In this document: positions 33,422 to 44,639 of the stretch, in pieces
Layout of the letters: each line of letters opens with the position of its first letter
How positions within the stretch are numbered: the stretch's first letter is position 1
Position numbers and translations under genes: made by a program
Notes under the pieces: model-generated
What the model saw: only the letters and a program-made list of their open reading frames with translations
Database searches by the model: none
What the model was told of the DNA's origin: nothing
Source of the DNA: Phytophthora sp. 'mugwort'
Taxonomy: Eukaryota > Oomycota > Peronosporomycetes > Peronosporales > Peronosporaceae
Direction: 5' to 3'
DNA: 64,000 bases
NCBI GenBank assembly: GCA_033558025.1
Contig: JAUCEF010000016.1
Coordinates: 3,968,001 to 4,032,000 of the forward strand

Positions 33422-36400
33422 ATGGACGACCTCACCACGTTCCTTAACAGCGTCGAGTCCAGCGCCCGGAAGATCCTCAAGCAGCAGAACAAAAAGCAGC
33501 AGCAACAGGCCGCCAGAGACCGCGTGACGCTAGCCAAAGGATCCACACACTCTGCAGCAGAGACCAATGGTACGAATCACACGCCCACACGAGAAGAACT
33601 GCGAGTCACGTACGCGTCAGGTGGCTCTCTCATTATCACAGCGCCAGTGTCTCCAGCCATCAGTAACCAGCAGCAGCCAGTCAAAGTGCCGCATTCGCCA
33701 AGTCGAAGTGAACACTCAAGTGAGTTAACAGACGACGGAACGCTCCCGAGATTGCCACCACCTCGCTCTCCAGTCGCTTCCGTCCTTCCTGGGAGCATCT
33801 ATTCGCCACTGCAATTACCAGCGATCAATCGCAAGGGGAAGCCTGCGTCAGGCTCGAACAATCCGTCTGGAAAACGCTCATCAGCGCTCAAACTACTCGA
33901 GTCGCCGCTGTACAAGTCACTGACGAAGCTTCGTGCCGACACTGGTGGGTTTCGTGTGCCTGGAGAGATGCCACCTGGACAGAAACTCAAGAAGACGCTA
34001 CATGAGGTGGATAATGTGGCTTTATTACTGCGCAAGATGGGGCTGCATGACCCCATTGGCGCGGCTTCTCCAGCTCATCGAGCGGATCACTCAGTCGACA
34101 AACGAATGTGCAACGCTTGCTGGGCCAAACCTGACAAGATCACGGGCTGTGAGCACCACCCGCGAGTGTATCCTACTGGCAAGAGAGCGAAGAGCATCGA
34201 GGGAGATGCATTGACATTCCTAACAAATATGGAGCTACAGGGGCCTACAAGTTGGTTCTCGGATGATCTTTTCGTCAAATATCGCTCCGAGAAAGATCGA
34301 GAGAAGCTCTGGGTCGCCTACTTGGAGCTAAAGAAGCAGCAGCAAGAAATCGAGGCGTGTGGAACTGCTACTGCCAAGGAGCAGGCGAGTCTCGCTGTTC
34401 TCCCCATCGTCACACGACATCCAATCTGCGCCTTGTTCGAGACGCTGGAAACCCTTGAGAACCTGCGCACACAAGCTGAAACTCGCAAGCGCAACCTGAC
34501 CAAGACGTTCATCTTCGATGTGAACCACATTTGGCTCACGAATCTCGATCACTTCAACCATCGAGCTATAAAACGTCGTAGTTTAGATCATATCCCTGAA
34601 GAAAACGAACTGATAGACTCGGAGATTCATTCACTAAGTGACAGACGAGATGAACAAGCTATTCGTGAAGGATACTCACAAATCCAGTCGATTTCGAGCG
34701 AGCGAGCACTTCAACAGGTAATATCCATCGGAGGCGGGCCTTCCTACCAGGAAAAACTACCTGTAAACAGTTCTTTGATGCCTTCTCCGAGCACTCGACG
34801 TCGAAAAGTTCCATCAAGAGGAGGCAGCGCGTATCGGCCATTAAGTTTGTTGATTTGCGGTAGATGGGACCCTGAAAACCACCTGAATGTCTTACAACGA
34901 GTACCAGGGGTGACGCTCGTGGGGAATAGACCCGTGCTTTGGTGGCGATACGAGCCTGATCACCAAGTTTCAGAGGAAGATGAGTCTCCGCCGGAATATA
35001 CCAAACCTGTGGCTCTTTTTGAGCGCAATAACAAGCTATCGTCCACGAACTCCATCCTCGTCATGCTTGTACTAGCACTAGACACGCCGGTATTGTCGCC
35101 ATTGTGTTTTGCCTGGTATATTGGCTCCAAGATGCCACCTCCGGAGCTTGAAGCTGCAGTCTATACTTGTGCAGAGGCTGAAACCGGTTTTGGTCGGGTC
35201 CTGGCGTTTGTTTCCCCATGTCTTGACAGTCTATCGACTACACGCTTGGAGTCCCTACTGGACGAACTGCTGCCTGGCACCATTACGCTGCTTAACGACG
35301 CTGCCCAAGAAGAAGATCACTGGTTGCAACTCGTTGAGCTGTCTTCAGCTACTGCAGGACACCGTCGAGGCTGGCGCGAATTCACGGATCGACATACATT
35401 CCGACAGTGGTTCCTACTGACACAAGGACGTACTATCACTCCACGCTTCGACGTTGTAGCGCAGTATTGCAGCGTCACCATTGCACATCCCAACGCACCA
35501 GGAGTCTGTGGTCGATATTGCTGGCACGAAACAGACCCCGTTGAGCGGCACTTGTGTCGACGTCGTGTCGAAAAGGATCTGCTTTACGTGATCCAGAACC
35601 AGTTAACCAGCGGATCTAACGACCCGACTTACTTCAGTGTGGTTATGAGCCATGAGATCATGGTGGACGTACGAGGAGCTCGGCTTTCCAGTTATTTGGC
35701 CATGATTGCTGAACGTGAAGCTCGTGCAGCTTACGAGAAGAAACTCTACGAGATTGAGCAGAAACTTGAAGCTGGTCGACTTGCACTTGAAGCTAAACGA
35801 CAAGAGCAGAAAAGGTTAGAGCAAGAACTTGAGGTTGCAGCAGCTCAGACTGAAGTTCGGAGCAAAGGAGGAAGTAACAGTGGGATGGAAGATGCTGTAG
35901 AGCGCGAATGGGCTCAACGACTGGCAGGATCAATGGTGTTAGAGCAACAAAACCTCTGGGAGATGCGAGAAATCACTGTAGATGACAGTGGCGTAGTGTT
36001 CTACCACTCACTGAATCAAGGTCTGCCTGTTACCCGCCGATTCCTATGGGAACCACCAGAGGAATGGAAGAAGGAAGACGACGACTCGAAGTCGCTGATA
36101 ACGTATCGAAGCGCGTGTTCCGCAGCTTCCAAGTCGTCGACAACGAGTTATGCTGTCTCGGGTACCACAGCGAAGCAACAAGCCAATGCACACGCCCAGA
36201 CCGAGCTCATACGATCTCTGCTTGAAGACGAACAGTTCGTACACGAACTTAAAACGAAACTGGGCTTGTCGTCTCAAACAACAACGCGTACTGCTCGACG
36301 GAGCCTTTTTGTCTCCGAAAAAGACGAGGAAAATGCTCGGCAAGTTGATTTAAACGACGAGATGGCTGCATTAATGGACGAAGGCATGAACCGATCGAAG

Positions 36401-37302
36401 TCAGCACTGGTAGCTGCTAAGATGGCCAAGTTACAGCTTCAGCTTGTGCCACAAACTAGACTTAAACCCACTCAGCTTGTTTATCGCCGCGGCGAAGGCT
36501 GGAAACGACTGAAGACGTCGCGTTTGCCTCCTAATTTTGCTCGAAGTGTGTACAAAACTCACACGGAAGGTCCTCGCTCGAGTTTCATCAATCAGACAAA
36601 CCATGCCACCTCCGTTGGTATGCTCGATCCTGCAGATTGTTCTCCATATGATCCTCCCGAGTTTATCCCGGAATTGCGAGTACATTTCGTGCCACGAGTC
36701 TCAGATGACTTACAAGAGAAAAATACACAATGGGCCGAGTTCCGACGTACTCAACAGGCGTCAGGAACGCCTAACTCGATGATTCGACGTGGAGCAGTCT
36801 CTATGGTCGCAAGTGAACCGGCTGACGACATATTTGAGCGCGATCCGAGCCAGCAGAACGAGACGCAGGAGCAGCGCGAGGCTCGCGCTCTCCTCTGTGC
36901 CCGCAACAGCAACCTTGAAGGCGTCCGTGGCTTGAACCTCTACAACTTGATATTGGTTGTACATCTCATCTATTCTTGTCTATGGCTTGATCTTTGATGT
37001 AGCTCGAGCTGGCCCTGGAACAAGGCGTGGACATCAACACGCGTGACAATCATGGCAACACACTCTTCATCCTTGTGTGCCAGCAAGGAAGCAAGCGTCT
37101 GGCCAAGTTCCTGCTGCGTCGTCGCGCTGATATGAACCTGCAGAACCTCAACGGGAACACTGCGCTGCATTATTTGTATGCATACAAACACAAGGATCTG
37201 GCCGAGTATCTAAAGGGAAAAGGAGCGAAGGATACGACGCAGAACGCTGCGGGTCTTACGTGTTACGAAGGACTCAGCCAGGACGACGTAGACAGTATCT
37301 AA
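33422..37302 (+). CDS. Large ankyrin-repeat protein with WW-like and coiled-coil segments
   Basis: Exon 1 is 33422-36922 and exon 2 is 37003-37302. The 80-bp intron (GTCCGT...TGTAG) splices in phase 0 and joins the start of an ankyrin repeat (CARNSNLEG) to LELALEQGVDINTRDNHGNT. The protein is 1266 residues. Visible parts: a Gln/Ser-rich N terminus; a possible zinc site MCNACWAKPDKITGCEHH (Cys230, Cys233, Cys243, His245/246); a middle region without known domain; a charged coiled coil (about 760-815); a WW-like stretch from Trp846 (LWEMREITVDDSGVVFYH) ending in WEPPEEW near 880; and two to three ankyrin repeats at about 1160-1245. Ankyrin and WW-type modules bind proteins, so a scaffold role is inferred. 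If the intron is not removed, the frame ends at 36997 without the full ankyrin part. The donor is weak, so its position needs a transcript. Confidence 0.8.
36923..37002 (+). other. Intron of the ankyrin-repeat gene (80 bp)
   Basis: It starts GTCCGT after codon 1167 and ends GATGTAG. Removal restores an ankyrin repeat across the junction in the same frame. The donor departs from GTRNGT at its third base. Confidence 0.7.
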
Positions 37303-37662
37303 TCAAACACCTACCAGTCCCAACAATAACTTCACAAGCCAGACACGCCACAGACAGAGGAAGATGGAGCAAAGCAAGGTTCTTCTACATTTCCCAGCTG
37401 GCCTTGGCACCCAGTTTTGAGTACCGATGGCAATGCCATCGTAATATAGTATTGAGATTACATACCAACACCAGTGCCCGGAAAATACCATGTCATAGTT
37501 GTATGGCCTCCTTCAAAATACATGTCATGCCATACAAACAAGTAGATAACGCCTACGAAACAGCGACAATCTCTAATGTCGCAAGGTTCGGTAGTTAATA
37601 AATCCATATAAAGGATAAGAGTATGTACTATTTATACTGAATATTTTCTTTTCGTGCACTGA
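37303..37662. other. 3' flank of the ankyrin gene, no gene seen
   Basis: AT-rich sequence with ATAATATAGT and TTAATAAATCC (near 37595), where a polyadenylation signal AATAAA is present. It ends at the putative left terminal repeat of a DNA transposon. Confidence 0.45.
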
Positions 37663-39370
37663 TACAGTAGACCTCCATAGCAGAAGCAGAGTCACCCTTA
37701 GAACCGAGCAGAAGAAGAATTCCGTATTGCGACATTCAAAAGGAAAGCTCTTTCGAGCACAAGAGGGGCGAGTGCAACGCTGGAAGGGACCTCGCAGGCG
37801 ACGATGATTGATTCTAAGACCAGTCAGTGCGTGCGAGCGAACATCGCACGAATCCCCTCACCGTTTTGGTGAGACCCTTCGCTCATTTTGCAATCCTCCG
37901 TCTAGCAACACCCCATGGCACGCACCCATTTCACGCCTCGCTCCCCGTCTCCAGTCGCCACCGCACCAACGGCAACCTCTTCTAGAAGCTCGGCCGCTCC
38001 TATCGCTCGGCTTGATGCTCGCCGAGCATTTTTGCAGCTGCAAGAACTTGAAACCGCTCGCGTCAACAATCGCGCTCGCCACAGCAACGACCCTCTTCCC
38101 GAGAGCGACTGCGACGAAGACTCGCCCCACCCCATCCTAGACACCTTTCAGTCGACTGTAGGGTCCGAAGGTGTGTTGAAGATGTGCAACTTCACACTCC
38201 GCGAGATCTCCAGGCTCTGGAGCCGCGTGAGCAACTTCATGTCCACTCGGTGGAACGTGGGCCGTGCCAACAAGTGCCGCCACCCGTCCATGGATGTGCT
38301 ATTCATGACCCTCTGTGTCCTAAAGAACTGCGACGGTGGGATGTGCTCGCCTACAGCTTCAGCGTCAAGGCCCCCACGTTTGAGAAAATTGTGCTCCGAT
38401 TCCTGGGGTTGCTGGCACCTTGTCTCTACAAGATTTTTGTTGAACACGCCGAGCGCGAATGGTCAATGAAGACAGTGGTCGTAGCGGGACATGGCTTTCA
38501 TCACTACCCTGCTGCTCGCTACGCTGTGGATGTCACCTTCCAACAGGCAAACATGCCTAGCGGTACGCAGCAGGAACGTGCTGCGTACTATAGCAAAAAG
38601 CATAAGCTACACGGCTTCATGACCGAAGTTTCTGTGATTCCTACTGGGCAAGCTATCAATCGTTCGCATCACTACAAGGACAGCGTGGCCGACATCACTA
38701 TCTTTAGGAAGAACAAAGCATTCCACGTTGCCGCCGTCACGAAGGCGACTGCAGAAGACACTATGCACGACGGAGACCCCTTACACGACGAGTACCCCGA
38801 GTCTTTTGCAATTAATTCTAGCCGACAAGGGTACCAGGGTCTAACGACTGAAATGCGTGTCATCCACCCCGTTCGTCGCCGACCGTCCACCCCCTTGACA
38901 GTTGCCGAAGAAGCTCTCAGCCATAACATTTCGTCAGACAGAGTCGTGGTTGAGAACTGCTTTGGCAGACTATGCACTTTCTGGGCCGTTTGCACGGACA
39001 AGTACCGCTGGCAAGAAGACAACTACGAGACCTTTTTTCGAGCATGTGTTGCTCTTACCAATCTGCACGCACAGACGCACCCGCTTCGCGCGGACGATAG
39101 GATTAACTACGTGAACTATCTGCGCCGCTTGTACTCGGTCGGATCAGAACGCAGGGCTCAACGCCTCGAGGCCATCCGGCGAGCCAGCAGAAGACGGCAA
39201 GTGCGACTTGCAACTGCAGTGGCCGGGGTAGATCATGACTCATCCGATAGTAGCACCGAGTATTATTAACACTTTGACCTGCCTCGATTTCAGCAGTCGC
39301 TCATTTAATCAAATGCGTTGTATCGAGCTTTTGATACGAGGTGATAAGTAGTTGTGGAGGGACTGCCGTA
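37663..39370 (+). mobile_element. DDE DNA transposon, about 1.7 kb, frameshifted
   Basis: A transposase pseudogene lies between imperfect inverted ends. The left end, 37663-37681 (TACAGTAGACCTCCATAGC), resembles the reverse complement of 39350-39370 (TACGGCAGTCCCTCCACAAC). The match is only about 14 of 18, so the ends are provisional, and I could not identify the target duplication. Confidence 0.5.
37915..39269 (+). pseudogene. DDE_Tnp_4/Harbinger-like transposase with one frameshift
   Basis: The N-terminal frame starts at ATG 37915 and reads correctly to about 38335 (RANKCRHPSMDVLFMTLCVLK). The protein then continues in another frame (RWDVLAYSFSVKAPTFEKI) to a stop at 39269. One base lost near CTGCGACGGTGGGA (about 38330-38342) explains this. 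The catalytic part has a DDE-like set: YAVDVTFQQANMPSG, then YYSKKHKLHGFMTEVSV with NRSHHYKDSVADITIF (Asp in SVAD), and a later VVVENCFGRLCTFW with Glu. This pattern is that of DDE_Tnp_4 superfamily endonucleases. Apart from the single frame break the gene looks complete at about 450 residues. A sequencing or assembly error is possible. Confidence 0.75.
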
Positions 39371-39529
39371 CTTACTAAGCTCGAGTATTGACCACAGCGC
39401 GATTGATCCTGTGGTGCCCAATCAGATAGTCTACTATGTGTCTGGTTGAATGGGCCCTAACGCGAACGATGGCAAGCTTCTGAAATCGAGACCTCGTAGG
39501 TACACTACCGGTAGGAATTATGTCGGTTG
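39371..39529. other. Short spacer between DNA transposon and LINE copy B
   Basis: No feature recognised. Confidence 0.5.
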
Positions 39530-39548
39530 CACAAATCCGGTCCGCAGC
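39530..39548. repeat. Target-site duplication of the plus-strand LINE (5' side)
   Basis: The 19-bp sequence CACAAATCCGGTCCGCAGC is repeated exactly at 49002-49020. The two copies bracket the LINE. Confidence 0.85.
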
Positions 39549-39804
39549 ATTCCGAATTCAGCATCGCAGACAGCGGAGCTCTGGCAGTCTGTCAGTGATA
39601 GCAGCGTACCGGCTGGCAGAATCTGGAATAAAGACGTCTACGGAACTCGCTTGAATTGAAGTGGAGCTTTGTATAGCAACCTTTCGTTACGAGACGAGCA
39701 ACATGAGCTGCGGGGAGAAGCCAGACGTAGGGCAGCCCCCGGCTGTGGGGGCGAAGCCTCCCGACCCAGGAGATCACGAGAAACAGAAGGGCGACGACCA
39801 AGGG

Positions 39805-39908
39805 AACGAGAAACAAGGACGTGAGCAGCCAAGCCAAGACTCCATAGTAGATGAAACGAGAAACAAGGACGTGAGCAGCCAAGCCAAGACTCCATAGTAG
39901 ATGAAACG
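39805..39908. repeat. 50-bp direct tandem duplication in LINE copy B
   Basis: A 50-bp unit starting AACGAGAAACAAGG begins at 39805 and again at 39855 with no difference seen. Since 50 is not a multiple of three, it shifts the ORF1 frame. It is not seen in copy A. Confidence 0.85.
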
Positions 39909-40470
39909 CAGCAATCGGAGGAAGAAGCCTAGGAGGAGAACGCGGTCTCTGGGGGAGCAGGAAGAGAGACTCAACGCAGAGTGGGAATCGGAGCCTGGGA
40001 CAGCGACTCCATCCCTTGAGGGCATGCAACGAGCCCACCCATCGCAAGTGCCATCGCCAGAAAGAAAGGAAACCGCGACGCCAGCCCGCGAAGTCAACCG
40101 TCAAAGATGTTCGACGCTGTAGTGGAGGCCATGAAAGCGTCTGGCGGGGCGACACCGAAAGACGAATAGTTGACAAAAGTGGCGCATTGTCCGCGATCAC
40201 TCACGGGATGGTCAACATTGATGAAGAATTGGTGCCTCCTGGAAAGCAGCGCTTCCCCAAGTTGCGGGGTGACGAGAAGGCTCTCTTAGGTAGGCTCTTT
40301 AAGGAAAAATGTGTCATCGAGGCCGGGTCGTACGAGGACTGGGAGAAACTGTTAACATGGGTGACGCAGGACCTCTACAACACGAGATGGACTTCCTAAA
40401 TCTCATGCAAAGGCACATCAGCAGGGCGCATTAGGCGAGGATGAAGCCGATGAGTCAGTGGGTCTCAAGG

Positions 40471-40475
40471 TGAAA
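40471..40475. repeat. Target-site duplication of solo LTR, left (TGAAA)
   Basis: TGAAA directly precedes the LTR and recurs at 40869-40873. Confidence 0.88.
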
Positions 40476-40868
40476 TGTAAAGGGGTTACACGAAGGTAAC
40501 AGTAGCCGTGCTACGTGTCACCTTGCAGTAAGTGGTACTTGGTACCACTTGTATTAACGGGATTTCAGGACGTGGCCAAAGGGCCACTCGATATGCATTT
40601 GACTAGGTTAAACTATGGTAGATAGTTAGAGTCATACATTTACACCACAGGTGGCTTTGTCGCAGATAAGCAAACAAATAACAGTTCAGTGTTAGCATCA
40701 AAGAGAGTACTGCCCTAGGTTTAGGAATACTGACTCTCTGAGTCTCTAGTGGTATAACTAGAGCGATCTAAGCCTCTGCGGAGACCTTAGGGGTTAGGAT
40801 AACCACAGCTAAGACACGGGGAGTCATACGTCTTCCTCTGACGCACTACGCTACGCAGCCCTGCTGCA
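40476..40868. repeat. Solo LTR (393 bp) inserted in LINE copy B
   Basis: It starts TGTAAAGGGGTTACAC and ends CCTGCTGCA (TG...CA) with a perfect 5-bp target duplication. Removing it and one TGAAA restores the LINE reading frame exactly (GLKVK joined to AGVVVPE, compare WTAKVKAGTTDE in copy A). There is no internal retrotransposon sequence, so it is a solo LTR left by recombination between the two LTRs. It contains a palindrome, AAGTGGTAC TTG GTACCACTT, at 40530-40550. The family (gypsy, copia or other) cannot be told from the LTR alone. Confidence 0.9.
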
Positions 40869-40873
40869 TGAAA
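40869..40873. repeat. Target-site duplication of solo LTR, right (TGAAA)
   Basis: Exact partner of 40471-40475. Confidence 0.88.
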
Positions 40874-41999
40874 GCTGGAGTTGTGGTACCGGAAACGCTG
40901 GGAAATCAGGAACCAGACAGAAGCGGCTACCACAACTACATGTTTAACCCGGCCGTTTTCAGCAAAGAAGATAGTGTGGCGCTCCAGAAAATCTGCACTC
41001 AGTCAGCAGCAGCAGAGTGGTGGCAGTGACTACGAGAAGGCACGAAGGCCGAATGGCGAATAATCAGCGGCATAGCGGAGGGGACAATAATATGCAGACG
41101 CATGCCCGACTTCCTCAGAAGCATTCTTGACGCGAAGGAACGCATCAGGCTATACAGCACAATCCAGAAGCAGGTTGATGGCGAATTGGTGGTGTTATTC
41201 CGCAGTCGGGTCCACGTCCACCCAACCAGGCAACAAACGAGATTCATCAAGGAGGATATCCTATTGCAGCAGTTGAGGCAAAGGTGAACGTGCAGAAACG
41301 CCAGCGCATGCTCAACATGGCTAAGAAATATTAGTTACAACTACGTGAACAGGACCACCCATCTCTTATTTTTTTTGATAGGGTGACAGCGAGAAAGTAC
41401 CAAAGGATGCAAGTCCCGTATGTAAAGGCGGTGTATCGGGCGGCAGCGCACATCCGTCCGATACTGGCAACGTGTGAGCCAGACAACTTGGCCGGGATGG
41501 GGCATGTCGAACGGAACAGCGGGAGTAAGGCGTAGACATTTTCAATGTCAAGAGATTCACAGATATCGGCCGACTGACAGCGTACCTTCAACTGCATCTG
41601 GAGGACGACTTTAAGTTTGAAGACATGGTTTCCTGCACGCCAAATTCACACACGTCGACAGTATGGATGCTAACAATGAAGTCAGCAGAATGCCCGTCGT
41701 ACCTCCGAGGAATAGTACGCATCATCTGGTTTTGCCGCACGCTAGTGTTGAAACACCCGTACGCGACAGAGGTTACAGTGCTTAAAATGTGGGACGCTAG
41801 GCCATACAATGGCTAGATGTCCCTATGCCGATGAGCTGTTGCAAGGGCCTGGAAGTCGCGTTGCAGACGACCACTAAATAGCTGGGCTGGAAGATATGGC
41901 AAAGTCCTTTGTCAACATGGAGGAGATGAAGCAAAGTACAGCGCAGCGGCTCAAGATTCAAGCAGAAATGGATAGTACGGCGGAAGACGCAGTGCGCCC

Positions 42000-42041
42000 G
42001 GGCGGAGGAAGCTTGCTCCCGGGCGGAGGAAGCTTGCTCCC
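42000..42041. repeat. 21-bp tandem duplication in LINE copy B ORF1
   Basis: The unit GGGCGGAGGAAGCTTGCTCCC occurs twice in tandem and encodes a repeated GGGSLLP stretch. Confidence 0.85.
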
Positions 42042-44639
42042 TCCGCAGTCAGGAGGACCGACACGAGAGTACACATGGCCCAGCGGAAGCAGCGGAAACT
42101 TCTTCGGCCCGAGCCAGCGAGCCTCAAGTGGAACCAGAACCCAAGAAGCAGTGGGGTAGCCGCCCAGTTGCACAGGGGCCGTACACTATACGCGCACGCG
42201 GAGGCTCTGCAACAACGAGGACTCCGAATATCGTCCAGATTTGCAGAATTAGCGGAAGATGCGAGGAGGAACCAAAAGCGGAAGTGAAATCGGAAGAGCG
42301 TCCACCGACCAAACCAGTCATCGAGATATCTTCCAGTGACGAAGCGGGAAAGCCGGCAACAGCGCCGATATCTGCACAGGCCAAGGCACAGCTTCACCTA
42401 GTATGAGCGAAACCACCGAAAGCACCGAATATTCCTCAACTAGTGGCTCTGAAACAACGAGAAAAGAACGTGATCCTGACAACGGTGGCCGAGATATCGG
42501 AGCAAAAGGGGTCGCGGTTCCCAATGGAAGCGTCTTCACACCAATCAGCCACGTCATTTGATGAAATCGAAAAACTGCTAGGGATGCGTCAGGTGTCAAC
42601 CCCCCCTCCTTCGGCAACTGTATGGTGATGGAGCGATCGCACAAGCAGTAACCGATCATAGCTTGGAAGACGAGGACATCAAGTTGGAAGGCATAACGGC
42701 GGCCCTGGAACGAGGCTTTCTGCGCAGGGCAATTGCACATGACCGAGCAGTTCGACCACTACACGCGGCAATCAACGCAAGTCAATGTCCAACGAGGATG
42801 AGACGGCATGGACGCCCATGAGTCCAGTAAACAATTTCGTTGGTATCTCGAGGAGTACGCGGAGAAACCGTCGCTCAGAAAAGCCTCGGTTTCGCGGTAC
42901 AGTTGGGAAAGCCGTGAATCCATGGTGGCGGCGGCTAACTCCCTGCACAGGTACATTTACGTATTGGCTTACAACACGGACAATAAGCACCTGTGATATT
43001 GTTCGCAATATCGATCAAGTACAGTTACTAAAGGAAGGAAAACTTTCCAGACAGGACAGCAAATACCGTTTCAACTGCACAAGTGTTTCGCTGAAATCCG
43101 AAAAGAAAAGCTGAAAGCCCCCCCCTGCTAGTTATGCGGCGGTTCTAGGGAGACACAACTCCGCGTTTGTCCATACTGGCCCACCAGAAGACCGCTCGGC
43201 GGCTCCATCGGAGACTGAGAAGAAAGCTCCTATCCGACCACGCAGACGGCCATTACTGGGCAATGTGATGGCGACACAGCCCCAGGGGAACAAAGCGCCT
43301 TTGCATCGCAGGAAGCTTGGGAACCCTCGCGGTGGGACGGGAACATCGACGAATTGATGAACAGGCTCATGGGGCTGTCGATACCTCACAACATCAAGTG
43401 CGAGATCCACCTGATATTAGAGGAGGCGGAGCCTGCACGCTACGCGGAATTACTGGCATTCCTCGTGAATGCAGCTACGCAGCTATCCTACAAAGAGCGG
43501 GAGTAACTAGTCCGACTAAATGTAGCAGACGCAAACAGTGAAGAGGTGAACACCATGATACAGAGATACCAAATTTCTTTTCCCTTCCTGACCCAGTGGC
43601 AACGATCACTAGCGCAAGTGGCGCAAGATGAATGGTCACCAACAGCTATCCAGGATAGTGCAGTGGCAAACGAACCCGATTCGTCATACCACCGTCATCG
43701 GAAGGCAGTCAGACCAATACGCAGGTAGTACAGTTCGAGCAAGCGAGACAATTGCGCAATCAAGCGGCGCCGCAAAACACCCTCATTCCATCACTCCAGA
43801 CGAGGGCGAGGTTATAAGAGACCAAGTGCGATCGAAACTGGGACATGCGGATCAGACAGATGGAGCCAAACCAATGTACGACGCACCGCCAGTGGACAAC
43901 CCGGAGGAACCCAAGCTGAAACGGGAAGCGTGGCCTGCCATTTGGCAGAAACTGTACTCCGTGTGGCCGCCGGCAGCGCAAACAGCCTTCCCCACTCACG
44001 GAAGCAGTCTGGAAGAATAGGCGACAACAGCGAGACTGGAGGCTGCAAAGTTAATAAAGGTACTGCAGCAATTTCCGTACCCCGGGGAGCTGTTAGGAAC
44101 GCTAAATGAAGAAGTCTTGGAAGCTTGGACGGGTACATGGAAAGGGAAATGTCTATTTGCCAGCCTCATGGCGTACCGGAAGGACAAAGGAACTCAGTGG
44201 TGGTTAGATGGGTGGATGGCCAGATTTTCCAGGCCGCCTCCGCACAACTTATCCCCGCTAGTGGACAATAGTGACGACTGGATTAAGTCACGCGGCCGCA
44301 GTTCTGGAGACGATGAAGTGCTGAAACCGTGTGACGTCACCAACAAGAAGCGATTGGCCAACCACATCATGTGCGCACTTTTCTACAAGAAAGAGATTAG
44401 AGTCTTGACCGGGCAGGAAGATGAATGTGAGTAGGGGGCCTTAACTAGATTGGTCCGTCACTTCCACGCCCTCAAGTTGATCGCTGAGTATCGTAAGGCC
44501 TACACGTATGCTGCTCATGGTGTGGATTGGTATTCGCTGGCGCGATACTTCTCCACGGCCCTACAACACGGGACAATGGAGCGCGATGAGAAAAATGAAA
44601 GGTAGTCACGCGCTACCAGTAACGGTTCAACGAGGAGAT

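Larger units (their letters stand above)
39661..44435 (+). pseudogene. LINE copy B ORF1, decayed and interrupted by a solo LTR
   Basis: It matches copy A along its length: GKQRFPKLRGDEKALLG near 40240-40290, the KVK/KAG site at the LTR insertion, YMFNPAVFSKEDS near 40935-40975, and MPDFLRSILDAKERI from 41102. A zinc knuckle of CCHC type, CLKCGTLGHTMARC, is readable at about 41780-41823 and is complete, unlike in copy A. The C-terminal part (43628-44434) includes a KKEIRVLTGQEDECE stretch matching KEIKALTGLENEGED of copy A. Many stops, some directly in conserved parts, show it is dead. Function by analogy: an RNA-binding gag-like chaperone of the retrotransposition complex. Confidence 0.65.
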
